From Telopea speciosissima (lineage: Eukaryota; Streptophyta; Magnoliopsida; Proteales; Proteaceae), in NCBI RefSeq assembly GCF_018873765.1, contig NC_057919.1:70550984-70614983 (forward strand): DNA of 64,000 nt. The letters are read 5' to 3'. The notes beneath the pieces were generated by a model. That model was not told the DNA's origin, ran no database searches, and was given only the letters and a program-made list of their open reading frames with translations. This document shows, piece by piece, positions 11,527 to 22,635 of the stretch. The first letter of the stretch is position 1, and every line of letters begins with the position of its first letter. Position numbers and translations under genes: made by a program.

Positions 11527-12415
11527 TAGGGCTACAACAGGGTTAGGTTGGGTCGGGTTTTTTAAAACCCTAGCCCAACCCTGAGTCCCCTTAGCTCGGC
11601 CCAGACCCGCCCTGACCCTGACTCAGGGCCTAAAAACCCTGACCCTGACCCTAACGGGCCAGGCCTAGCCCAAGTCCGCCCTGATTGGCCCTGACCCTGG
11701 CCCTGACCCCGACCCTGACCCTGACCCTGATAGACTATATGCTTTCATTGTATAGAGTGCAAACATACTATATCTTTAAGCCATGACCACGCATGCTTTC
11801 ACACAAGCAGGTAACACTCTCTCATTTTATAATATAAAGTTATAAAATTTTCATTATCAAATAACAACAAGCATTACCAGTTAACTGGTATAGAAAAACT
11901 CTCTCAGTCACTCACTCTCTCAGCCTTTTATTTGTTCAATGAATTTACACATTAATCCTTTCCAATCCTGATTATAGATTATATAATATATATAATGTAC
12001 TTAAAAGTCTAATTTATGAACCCTTGTTAGTTGTTATTTGTTACATTAATAATTTCTTATATAATATAATATCATATTATCATTATACATAATCAGGTTC
12101 AAAATCAGGGTCTAGCTCAGGGTCAAGATCAGGGCAAAGATCAGGGCCAAGATCAGGGTCAAGATCAGGGTCAAAATCAGGGCCAAGATCAGGGCCAAGT
12201 TCAGGGCTAAGTTTAGGGTCAAAAATCAAGGCAACAAATCAGGGCCAAAATCAGGGTCGAGCTGAGCCCGAAGCCTCAACCAGGACCCAATCCGACCCTG
12301 ACTCAGGGCCAGGCATTTTTGACCCTAACCCGCCATCAGGGCTAGAAATCTTTAGCCTAGGCCCTGTTCGGGCTCAGGGCGGGTTCGGGCCAATAGGGCC
12401 AAACTTGCACCCCTA
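11527..12415. mobile_element. non-autonomous hAT-type element 2
   Basis: 889 bases, starting TAGGGCTACAAC and ending TTGCACCCCTA, flanked by a perfect 8-base direct repeat GTAAGAAC (11519-11526 and 12416-12423). The internal half contains a minisatellite-like run of CAGGGCCAAGAT units at about 12100-12260 and CCCTGA runs near 11690-11730. It is the same family as the element 70 bases upstream. No coding capacity is visible. Confidence 0.88.
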
Positions 12416-12729
12416 GTAAGAACGCAAACGTGAGTCATGCACGCTTTCTCCAAATACTAAAACCAAACAAACGGTCGTCGTAGCTACCAGCCCACCAATT
12501 CACTCGAAAATTAGGGAGTCAGTTTAAGGCTTTAAGCTGTAAAATTGTCGCTGCTACTGCTAACTACCATTCTCTCAAGGAGACGATGATAATACCCACG
12601 AGTTTCATTCCATCACTTGCTTTGATGGTCGTTTTGTTAAAAAGTTTATTTAATTTTTATTCAATCTTCAATCTTCACCCCCAGTTATGGCTTTTGAGTG
12701 AGTGAGAGAGCAGTTTCTGGAATCTCAAT

Positions 12730-15700
12730 ATGGCGCTGGTGATCTACTGGTACGATTTCATCTGCTTCGCCATTGTAGCAGGAGCTCTCTTATTCTCTCT
12801 GTGGATGCTCAGGATGAAAGAAGGTAGCGGCAAAGGCGAGTACGACCAGACCATGTACGAAAGCCTCTTGGTTGCTCACTCGGACCGTGATGGCTTTGAG
12901 GCTGAGGGTTTTCTCAGGCGCTCCGGTCATCTCGAGTCTACTCAGCTTTGGACTACATGCTGGCGAGGACTTCACCCTGTATGCCTCTTGGCTCTTCGAA
13001 TTCTCTCCGCTGCCATCATGGCCGCTCATATGCTGTGGGACGTCCATAAATACGACACCAGCATCTTCCTTTATTATACCGAGTGAGTCCCAGACTCGAT
13101 ATGACTCTTCTTCAGTTTCTCTCCTCTGTCCTCACTCCTCAGTGCTCAAAGAAAGTAACGGCACAACCCCACACACAATAGACGGTAGTCAGTGGTAGTT
13201 GGAGTGTGCTCGGAATTACCCCATTTATCATACCCTTTTTGGTCATTTCAAAAATGAAGTCTTATCTGATATTTCTGTGTATGAGAGTTAAGCGTGTTTG
13301 ACTCTCTCCCAAAATTGAGGCTAAAGCAGTCTCTGCAAAATCTGGGTTCGAGAGTTCGTTCATAAATAATACTTGATCGATCTAGGGCTTCAGTTTGAAT
13401 TTATCGAAATGGGGAATCCGGACGAGCAAGGGTTGGAGTACTGGCTTCGATGGCAAGTGCCTGTGTGTGCTCTGATCTTCATGGCTCCAACCGTGATAGC
13501 TTTGATTCTCATCTCCAGAGTACAGAGGGCTCCTTTATCTGCCCACGATCTATGGCTTCCGTGCTGGAGAAGACTCAGTCCTATTTGGATTCTGATCTAT
13601 AGAGCCTTCGTATTTGTTTTCATGTCTTGGTTACTGTATCAGATAGTCGCCTTACACGGAGCTTTTGCCTTTTATTTTTATACTCAGTAAGATTAACTCT
13701 TCACTCGTTCCCCATACCCTATCGAGACTAGAGAAGACTCTTTAGTTGGAATTGTCTTATCTTTTAATTTTCTGAATTCTGTTTTAAGAGTAGTGATTGC
13801 CAGCCGATCGACAAACTAGGTAGCCTTTGTTCATAGTCTGAATTTAACAACTATAGCAAGTATTAGGGGCTGGAAGATTGATAAGCAATGAGAAAGTTTC
13901 CTTCGAATTGCAAAATTTAAGCTACCATAGCTGCAAATGCAATTACAAAGTATATCTTCGATCATGCCTCGATGATACTTGGAATGAGAAATTAGACTCT
14001 ATTAAATGACCTAAATTATTTGCCTCCCGTTCAAAAACAGAGCATAAATGAAGCTATGCAATTATCTGCAAAGGACTAACAGCTTGTATTCCATAAATTT
14101 TGTTAATGGAAATGTTAGATAGTGCATACAAGTGCACTACTTTTCAACTCTTAGTTCTGCCTCTCTCAGTTTGAATTCTCTTCCTGCTTTTGCCCTTTGT
14201 TCATTTGCTATGTAATTGATGACAGCTTTCATTATTTGCTCGATATTTACTTACTAAGGTGCCCGAATTTGGAAATGGTTGGTTTAAAGAAACAAGAAAT
14301 AATGATAGGCAGAACATTTTTACAAAATTCACGAAAAAGTCTAGTATGGCATGTCATGAGTTTTCATTTTATTATGTTGAATAGTGCACAGTTGTCATGG
14401 TGTCCAAGCGCTCCTTGCTGGATGCCTTCTTGGGTCGCCTAGGCATCCAGGCTCCTACAATGCCTTTGGTTGCCTTAACAATTATGGAGTGGTGGCTTTG
14501 AATCCTTAAGCTTTTGTTCCTCTGTCATGAGGGTACACATATGACTAGGAATATATGGCATGACCTCCTGACTGTGCTGTTTTTCAGCTTCCTTTGCACT
14601 TTAAGAGTCCTACTGCCAATTTAGGCTAGTAAGAAGGTGCAATGGATGACAAATTTCATTCTCCACTATGCTTGCTTACTTTCTTCCTTTTTATGTAATT
14701 GAATATCCTTATGTTCTGGTGAGTTCTATTTCTGGAGTCTTTTGCATTGCAGTCCTTTTTTCTGCATAAGAAGGGTCCTAATAACTTAAATCAAGAAGAT
14801 TTAGATCCATGAAATAAAATAAGGTGGAGTTAAAATGGCTTTTTTTCCCTCGTATTCTTTTGATGGCTATTTTACATCGTACCTATTTGCTAAGTATGAT
14901 CTGCTGCTCATGGTGTAAGGTGCTATATTTTTTGTTGTCAACTCCTCAAGGCCTTATTCAGCCATTTGGGATTCCCCATACTAATCCTGTCCAACTATTC
15001 ACCATCCCAGTTCATTAAGGACCCTGTCATCCACTCAATCATAAGTTTCAATCTTTTCCAACGGAGGGAAAAAAAAGAAAGAATTTATTGTCCTTGTTTT
15101 ATGATTCATTTTGGTTTGTTAATGGTCTTTTTTTGTCATATTCAACGAGATTTTCGTGAGATGCATTTCCTTTATTAGGAGGGCATTTAATTTGCCCCAA
15201 TCATGTCAAAGATTTTGTTATATTGGCCTTTTCTTCCCCTTCTTTTGATGGATATTGTCCAACAATAACTCCACCCCCCCCCACCCCCAACCCCGAAAAA
15301 AAAAATAAAAAAAGTTCTCTGCATCCATCCAGATTTACAAGTATTCAGAAGTATTGTTTCACATTAGATCACCAACTAGAAGTATTCTCATTCAGGATAT
15401 AATCATAGTCTCTATACAGCAATTACAGTTTCTAGATAAACAGTTTTGGAAACAACTGGTGCCTAAACTTCTATTTTTATGATGCAACTGCTCTACAGGT
15501 GGACTTTTACATTGGTCATTATCTATTTTGCGGTATGTCCTGCTTTGCATACCCCTTTTTTTCGTCAACAATAAGAATGTAAAGTTTTCGTTCTTTCTTC
15601 TAGATGTTGGTATGTTGTGGATAGTATGTACATAGAAACAAATCTATTCTAGAACCCCAAATATTACACAGGTGGATTTCATTTTTGCCTTATTTCTCAG

Positions 15701-18563
15701 AGGCAAGTTAATGGTGCCATTTATCTTGATCAATAATTCAGCTGAATGCTTGTCCTTTTTGCTTTGTAGCTTGGCACCGTTATATCTGCCCATGGATGCT
15801 GGACATGTTCAAAGAAACCTGAATATGAAGAAGGTGATCATTTACTGAAAAGAGATACAGAAGAGTTTAATAAATCAAAAACCTCAACATCTTCCAGAAC
15901 AAACAAAATCAAGGGTACCATAAAGTTGCAGAGTCATCAGGAGCAGGAGACTGAGCATAAGGCTGGATTTTGGGGATATCTAATGCAAGCTATTTATCAG
16001 GTTAATTTATCTGAGGGATCTTTCATGATTATTGTGCAAAGCTGTTGTCCAGATGTTCTTTTTTCCTCTTTATATTTCCTTATTTCTTCTGATTACTCAC
16101 TATGTATTTTTGCTGAACCTGGTGCCTTTTTTTTTGCAGACTTGTGCAGGTGCTGTACTGCTCACAGACATTGTCTTTTGGTTTATTATAGTTCCATTTT
16201 TGTCAACTGAAACTTTTAGACTTAACCTGGTGAGACTCTTTCCCTGGACATGGAAAATGATTAAAATTTATGTCATATGAATTCTGTTAGATAAATTGAT
16301 GACAATTTAGCTGGTAATACATTTCCCTTTACAGTATACTTGGAGTTGTGGGGTATGCATGGAAGAAACACTGTTATGGAACAAATCATCTGAAAGAGTT
16401 ATTGTTGACCCAAAACTTCTATATGGTTATTTCCAGGTTATTTGTTGCATAAAATAAATGTTATAGTACAAGATCTGGTTCCTAATCAAGGATCATTTTA
16501 TCATACATAAAATGCATGGCCTCACCTGGGGTGAAGTATCTCTTTGCACCCCTACGTACCTTCTTTGTATCTCATCATTAATATTTACACAAAACAAGAT
16601 CAAAGTTAAGTGGTAGACCCCTGCATACTTTCTTTGTATCTCATCATTGATATTTATACAAAACAAGATCAAAGTTAAGTAATAGAACACAATGTTCTGA
16701 AAGGGCATACCCAGTGCACGAGGCTCCTTGCACTGCAGGTCTGGGGAGGATCACAATGTTCTGAATCTCAAAAAAAGTTTTTAAGTGCTCATAGTGATAA
16801 GATTCGTCAAGATCATCACAGTTCACATCTGGTTGCTGGTGTAGTTCTCTTCATGATAAGGGCGATTTGCTCAGTTTTCTGTTGCTCCTGAACTTACCAG
16901 AATACACCCAAGGTGCCATTCCAGCTGCCATGTTTTGAATTTTCTTGTGCCCTTCACCATACTATTACTTTTATGAGTTTTGTGTTCTCTAAAGAACAGA
17001 GTTGTACTTTTGTGATATTTGCAATCGTAATTCCTTATAGAGGATACTATGCAAATAATTTATTACTTTGTTATAAGAATATATTCAAATCCTTCATATC
17101 ACACTGATTTATCTTAAGATGATTAAGACTTCCCTACCCAATTTTTATATTTGTATACATGGGTACTTTGATCCTCAACTTTGGATTTTTCTTTTTCTAT
17201 TGAGTCAATACTTAAGAACTCTCATAGGATGGATCGATATAAATGATTCCTGATGGACAATGAGTCCAGGGAAGATATCTTAATAGGGAAGGATATTCCT
17301 TTTCCTTTCACCTCCCACTACTTCAGTATCTATTTGAACAAGTTACTTTACAAACTGTTATATTTGGAAGTTCTGGAGCTTTTATTCATATTACTTTTAC
17401 TAAAAGTTGCTCACTTTTTCTCGACAGTTGATGGGGTGCATGCATACTCTCAATGTTGTTTTTCTTCTCCTTGACACCGCTCTTAACAGGCTCGTAAGTA
17501 TGTTGGCATAGTGACAAAAATTTTCATTCTATTTTGTGGAAATATAAGGTATCAACCTGTCGATGGCTCTATCAATTGTGTAATGGTAACACATGGTGCA
17601 CATATCATGTAGAGCATAACATTCTTTTGATTCTTTTCACAACCCTTGTTTCAACCCGAAGCATTGTTTTCACCTCCCAACCCCAAAAAGAAAAAAGGAA
17701 GAGTAAAGCGTAGCCAATTACTTGTAGAAGGCCAAAAATCAAATGGTTTTGGCTTGCAAATTGCAATAGTCAGACCTACCACAAACCCGCCCAATTATAG
17801 GCCAGCTCTTTGTATTGCGCAACATGTATTTGTGACCTAAATCCTTGCAGTGCACCCAGTGGTTATCTTAGGTATCCTGAATGGTTACTCTTTTTTCCTC
17901 ATCTCCTTAAAGAAGACATTATGAAATTATTTCTGGTTTTCAGCCCTTCCCTTGGTTCCGGTTTGCGTATTTCGTGCTCTGGAGCTGTATCTATATCACT
18001 TTTCAATGGGTTCTTCATGCCTGCGGCGTTACATGGTAACTTTCTTCTATTTTTCTGGAACACACTATAATGTTTGCTATCAGATTTTTTTTTTTTGGTA
18101 ATACACTATAATGTTTGCTATCAGAAATGAAGAGACATTGTTTGAGGTATGGTTTAAATAACTAAGACAAGTTATTTGTGCTTTCTCCTAGGTGGCCTTA
18201 TGCTTTCCTTGAGCTCTCTACTCCATGGGCACCACTATGGTAAAAAAATTAACTCTGCTCACTCTTCTCTTTTCATTAAAATGCTGGGATAACAGTCACT
18301 GCAAAGAAGACCAATCCTGGTTTTTTTAAAGCTTTTTCCATTTCTTTTCATCTATGAGAAATTCCATTGCAGCGACTGTCAGACCCACAATACTCTTTCC
18401 TTTTTTAGCTCTTTCAGATATCTAATTGGGGATGTTATGTCACAGGTATTTCAGCTTGGCTGTGATTCACATTCCTTGTTATGGTATATATGCACTAATT
18501 GTAAAAGCCAAAAATGCAACTTTCTCTAAGTTCTTCCCATACGCATACGTAAGGCCAAATTAG
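12730..18563 (+). CDS. multipass membrane protein of unknown function (plant-specific family), isoform A
   Basis: Eight exons with consensus splice sites: 12730-13082, 15499-15532, 15770-16000, 16140-16229, 17428-17493, 17944-18035, 18192-18239 and 18446-18563. Together they give 1032 bases, exactly 343 residues plus a TAG. I recognise the type as a conserved plant family of uncharacterised integral membrane proteins; no function is claimed. About seven hydrophobic segments are visible: FICFAIVAGALLFSLWML; a helix after LWTTCWRGLHPV; TFTLVIIYFALGTV; GAVLLTDIVFWFIIVPF; a helix in exon 5; YFVLWSCIYITF; and LAVIHIPCYGIYALIV. A soluble, charged loop of about 70 residues (exon 3, rich in K, E, S and T) separates the third and fourth. 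The N terminus has a Trp/Cys motif, LWTTCWRG, that recurs in the alternative first exon. Intron lengths (0.1-2.4 kb) and the clean phase at every junction argue for a live gene. Confidence 0.85.
13409..13686 (+). CDS. alternative first exon (1B) of the multipass membrane protein gene
   Basis: An open block of 92 codons plus two bases, starting at ATG 13409 (MGNPDEQG) and ending at a GTAAGA donor. It leaves the same phase as exon 1A, so either exon completes the same split codon at 15499 (Glu from 1A, Gln from 1B). It repeats the layout of exon 1A: hydrophobic helix, DLWLPCWRRLSPIW (compare QLWTTCWRGLHPV), second helix, YFYTQ (compare YYTE) before the junction. Exon 1B would give a 318-residue isoform. 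An upstream in-frame ATG at 13373 is possible but less likely. There is no acceptor-like start in frame with exon 1A, so mutually exclusive first exons are more likely than inclusion of both. Confidence 0.72.
16549..16686. repeat. 69-base tandem duplication in an intron
   Basis: Two adjacent copies of a unit of about 69 bases, 16549-16617 and 16618-16686, share TTCTTTGTATCTCATCATT and CAAGATCAAAGTTAAGT with a handful of substitutions. They lie in the intron between exons 4 and 5 of the membrane protein gene. Confidence 0.85.
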
Positions 18564-19188
18564 TTTCTTGATTTACTTCTGATGTTAACCATAACATAGA
18601 AAAGATCTATATTATACCAGGGCTGGATTCATACTATTTTGGATGGGAGTAAGTAGAAGCTTTTTATGTGCTACTGCTTACCCCTTTGAATGAAAAACAA
18701 TGTAATATACAAGTTCTGGGTGAAAATTCCATCATTGCCTGCTTGGTTCTAATACTATAGTGTTGGCGTTCTGTTAGGAGAAAGGTTTTACATTGACTCC
18801 TTAAAATGCTGATGGTGAATTGTGGATTTTGAGCTGTGCCAAGTTTAAAGAAAGCCGCTACTATGATTGCTCAGAAAAATGGGATTGGGGTGTCAATTGG
18901 AACGGTTCCAGTTAATCGGTACGGGTCCTAATCGATTCCACCTTTTAAGGCCAGGACCAGAACTGTCATGATTAACTAATCAATTATAAACCTTGGAACT
19001 AATGCCAATTGGTAATGGGATAGTCCGGTTCTGGTTCTTGATCGGTCCGAAAGACACTAACATCAGTCAATTAAGCCTAAAGAAAAGAAATTTTAACCCA
19101 TATTTCGGCCCCATATACAATCTATGATAAAATTAGGCCAAGTGCTGTGAAATATAAAGCATGTGGATTCAATAACCCATTTTAAAAT
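18564..19188. other. 3' flank of the membrane gene; possible hAT-type debris
   Basis: No gene seen. A block from about 18885 (GGGGTGTCAATTGGAACGGT) with repeated CGGTTC/AATCGGT words resembles the ends of non-autonomous hAT elements, but I found no matching right end or target duplication. Confidence 0.35.
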
Positions 19189-19189
19189 T

Positions 19190-19357
19190 TGGGAAGTAGT
19201 TTTCTATTCGAGAGTGTAGCCTACGCCAGCACTCCTATGTGTCTATTTCTCTCCTCAAAATAAGGGGGGCAGAGGTGTCTTTTCATATGGGGATGAGAGA
19301 GATAGACTCATGGGAGTGGTGGCATAGGCCACACTCTCGGACAGAGAATCTTCTCCC
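19190..19357. repeat. foldback MITE, family 2, copy 2
   Basis: Inverted arms: GAGTGTAGCCTACGCCAGCA on the left, and GGCATAGGCCACACTCTCGG on the right. The middle GAGGTGTCTTTTCATATGGG is also found in copy 1 (4540-4678). Confidence 0.75.
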
Positions 19358-19583
19358 CCTTTATACTTTCGTTTATTTTCATGAGTTAAATCTGTTTGTA
19401 ACCAAGCTGGTTACTACAACGGATTTATTTATCCACCCCCACACCATTTACCAATATTTTAAGATAGGGTGTTTTTTGTAATTTCTCTCTCCATCATTTT
19501 CACTCTCTCGGTCTTCTCCATCTCCAGCTCCCCTCCCTTGTTGGGTTCGGCGGTTTGACTGTCTCTCCCCCTTCGTCCTGGAC

Positions 19584-19697
19584 CTTTATCCGCTGTTGTG
19601 CCATCGTACTGTGCAACAACGGCCATGTGTGTACAGTGGGGCCCGCTGTGCACACATGGCCGCTGTTGCCCAGTACGATGGCATAGCAGCGGATAAA
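19584..19697. repeat. near-perfect long palindrome
   Basis: Two arms of about 52 bases separated by about 10 bases. The left begins TTTATCCGCTGTTGTGCCAT and runs through GGCCATGTGTGTACAG. The right runs from CTGTGCACACATGGCC to CAGCGGATAAA. Few mismatches suggest a young foldback element or a recent inverted duplication. I see no obvious target duplication. Confidence 0.75.
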
Positions 19698-19817
19698 AAT
19701 TCCTCTATCCCTCCCTCCTACCCCTCTCTGTCTCCGCTCCCCTACGGCATCCTACACCTACCTCAACTGCATTGTCACCTGCAACTTCTCTCTTCGTCTT
19801 TGGTATTTTCTCGAAGG

Positions 19818-19985
19818 GAAAAAGTTCTCTGTCCGGGAGTGTGGCCTACGCCAGCACTCCCATGAGTCGATCTCTCTCCTCCCCATGTGAAAATACACCT
19901 CTACCCTCTTGTTTTAAGGAGGAGAGAGATAGACACAAGGGAGTGCTGGCGTAGGCCACCCTCTCGTGCAGAAAACTACTTCCCT
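19818..19985. repeat. foldback MITE, family 2, copy 3
   Basis: Left arm AAGTTCTCTGTCCGGGAGTG then GTGGCCTACGCCAGCACTCC. The right arm inverts it (GGGAGTGCTGGCGTAGGCCA, then CTCGTGCAGAAAACT). It lies only about 460 bases from copy 2, with the 19584-19697 palindrome between them. Confidence 0.78.
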
Positions 19986-20358
19986 TTCTCGAAATATTGG
20001 ACAAACTCCTCCGCGCTGACATCGTAACTATTGCAACCTTTGCTATTGAATATAAAATTCCTTAAGATTTTTTTTCCTTTATTTTTTTAACCGACCAAAG
20101 ATGATTCAGACCATACTCCTCAAAACCCAATCTCACTCACGCAGATAACAAGTGGAGATGCCCACCAAAGCTCACCTACTTGGAAGCCTCTTCATAATCA
20201 GAACTGAACCCTATTTTCATTCCGTAAATTTCGTTAACAAAAAGAGAAAGATGGAAAAAGATGGAGAAGGAAAAGAGATAATGGGGGCAAGTCATCCGTA
20301 AGGGTAATTAAGAACACATGGAAGAGGAAGCATGAGACTGTGGAATAGATCAAAATTT

Positions 20359-20412
20359 GTATTTTTGGTATGGAAAACTGTCAATAACCAAATATAGAGA
20401 TAAGATGAGTGG
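20359..20412 (+). promoter_or_regulatory. conserved upstream block of xylosidase copy A
   Basis: A block of about 54 bases containing AAAACTGTCAATAACCAAAT and a GATAAGAT/GATGAGTGG end. It is nearly identical to 34787-34840 upstream of copy C, although the surrounding sequence has diverged more. It lies about 140 bases before the ATG. It contains MYB-like (AACCA) and GATA-like words. Regulatory function is an inference from conservation. Confidence 0.5.
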
Positions 20413-20467
20413 TTAATTGCTGTCTCTAAGAGACAACAAAGCTATATTAATGGAGTGCCATTTTATC

Positions 20468-20474
20468 TATAAAT
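20468..20474 (+). promoter_or_regulatory. TATA box of xylosidase copy A
   Basis: TATAAAT within TTATCTATAAATTATCCA, 82 bases upstream of the first ATG. The same word string is found at the corresponding place in copy C. Confidence 0.65.
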
Positions 20475-20549
20475 TATCCATTCCATTCCATTCCATTAGC
20501 AGAAAGAAAAGATCGAAAAGAAAAGAAAAGATAAAGACAAGAATTATAT

Positions 20550-22589
20550 ATGTATCAAAGCCAAACCATGGTGGCCCTTCAAGTCGGATTTGCATTACTT
20601 TTTCTTCTATCAACTTATAATTACTTTGGGGTAGAAGCTGAATTCATGGTCTGTGACAGTACAGCATTCCAACAAATGAAAATTGAAATGGGCAGCTTAC
20701 GCTTTTGTGACAAGAACCTGCCTTACGAGGTGCGAGCCAAGGACTTGATAGATCGAATGACACTGGAAGAGAAAGTGGCACAGCTTGGAGACAAAGCCAT
20801 GGGAGTCCAACGCCTAAACCTACCAGGATACGAGTGGTGGTCCGAGGCACTCCACGGTGTCTCCGATGTCGGTCCGGGCACTCGTTTCAATCAAACAGTG
20901 CCTGCTGCCACAAGCTTTCCTACTGTTATCCTCACCACCTCCTCTTTCAATGAGACCTTGTGGAAAACCATAGGCGAGGTTGGTTGGTTGGTCATATAAC
21001 TCATGATCATCATAATCCTCCTATATCTTTTCTTTTCTTTCTTTCTTTCATTTTGTTGTTTTAATTTTCTTAATTTCTCTTTCGATCAGGTGGTGTCGGA
21101 TGAAGCAAGAGCTATGTACAATCTAGGATTGGCTGGATTGACATTTTGGAGCCCAACCATTAACGTTGCTAGAGATCCAAGGTGGGGAAGAATTACAGAA
21201 ACACCTGGGGAGGATCCCTTTGTGGTTGGAAGTTATGCTGTCAATTACGTAAGAGGTCTCCAAGATGTGAAAGGCTTTGAAATAAGTAGGACTCCAAACT
21301 CAAGACCTCTCAAGGTTGGTGCATGTTGCAAACACTTTGCAGCTTATGATGTTGACAATTGGAAGGGGACTGATCGCTACCATTTCGATGCCCAGGTAAG
21401 TAATTAATTAATTATTTCAAACTGTTACAAGAAGTTTCCAAGTCAGTAAGTACCTATAAGTCTTCACGTCAGGTCACTTACATCCGATGTGGGATTATTA
21501 CTTTCACCTTTCGCGTTGAACCCTAATTAAAATACTAACAGTATTTAATGACGATCTTGTCAAATATTATTAGGTGACGGCGAGGGATATGATAGAGACC
21601 TTTATTGAACCATTTAGGATGTGCGTCAAGGATGGAGACGTAGCCAGTGTAATGTGTTCATATAATCGAGTGAATGGCATTCCAGTCTGTGCTGATCCTG
21701 AGCTCTTGAATGGGACAATCAGGCAGCACTGGAATCTCAATGGGTGAGTTCGATATCTTCTCTCCCAAGTTCCATCACATTATTCTCAACCAAAAGGATT
21801 CTGTCCAGCACCCTACCCGGGCTGCACATACCGGACTGTGTGAGGCATGAAAAGACCGCCTCACCCCTGCCCGAGGAGGGGTGAGGCGGTCTTTTCACGC
21901 CTCACTATTCTCAAATACTACTACTACTACTACTACTACTTCAAAATCTCAAATGAAGTACACCTAACTTGACTTTCTGCATGTAAATACATAAATAGTT
22001 ATATTGTGGCTGATTGCGATTCAGTTGAAGTTATGGTTAATGGTCATAAATTCCTTAACGATACACCAGTAGAAGCTGTTGGGCAAGCACTAAATGCCGG
22101 TAAGTTCATTGATACATAAACACTCAACCCTAATCTCTTTTTCTCTGATATAATTAGGCTTTGAGAATGTTTATATTTTGATTATTATTATTATTATTAT
22201 TATTACCAGGGATGGATTTGGATTGCGGGAAATACTATCCAAATTATGCGACATCAGCAGTGAAGCAAGGGAAGGTGAAGGAGTCTGAAATCGATGAGTC
22301 TCTGAAGAACCTTTTCATTGTTCTAATGAGGCTTGGGTGGTTTGATGGTAGCCCTGGTGGGTACTCAGGACTAGGGAAGAACGACGTATGTTCTCCGGCA
22401 CATCTTGAGTTATCGGCCGAAGCCGCAAGACAAGGCATTGTCTTGCTCAAGAATGATAAGAATACTTTGCCATTGATCATTGGAACTGGAAAGCCCAAGT
22501 TTGCCGTTGTTGGACCCCATGCAAATGCCAGTGTAGCAATGATCGGTAACTATGCACGTAAGTTGATTCCTTTCAAGTTTCTAGCTATT

Positions 22590-22635
<46 letters not shown>

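Noticed and set aside
11640-11740. Telomere-like CCCTGA/CCCTAA runs
   Set aside because: The unit is mostly CCCTGA, not the plant CCCTAAA, and is part of the GC-rich arm of a transposon.
12100-12260. CRISPR-like or tandem gene repeat
   Set aside because: Units are directly adjacent without unique spacers and lie inside a hAT-type element in plant DNA.
13385-13700. Exon 1B as a separate single-exon gene
   Set aside because: The open block ends at a strong donor in the phase needed by the shared exon at 15499 and has no stop or terminator of its own near a mature length.
16320-16440. Possible extra exon of the membrane gene after a TTTACAG acceptor
   Set aside because: It does not keep frame with exon 4 or exon 5, and skipping it gives a clean 343-residue protein.
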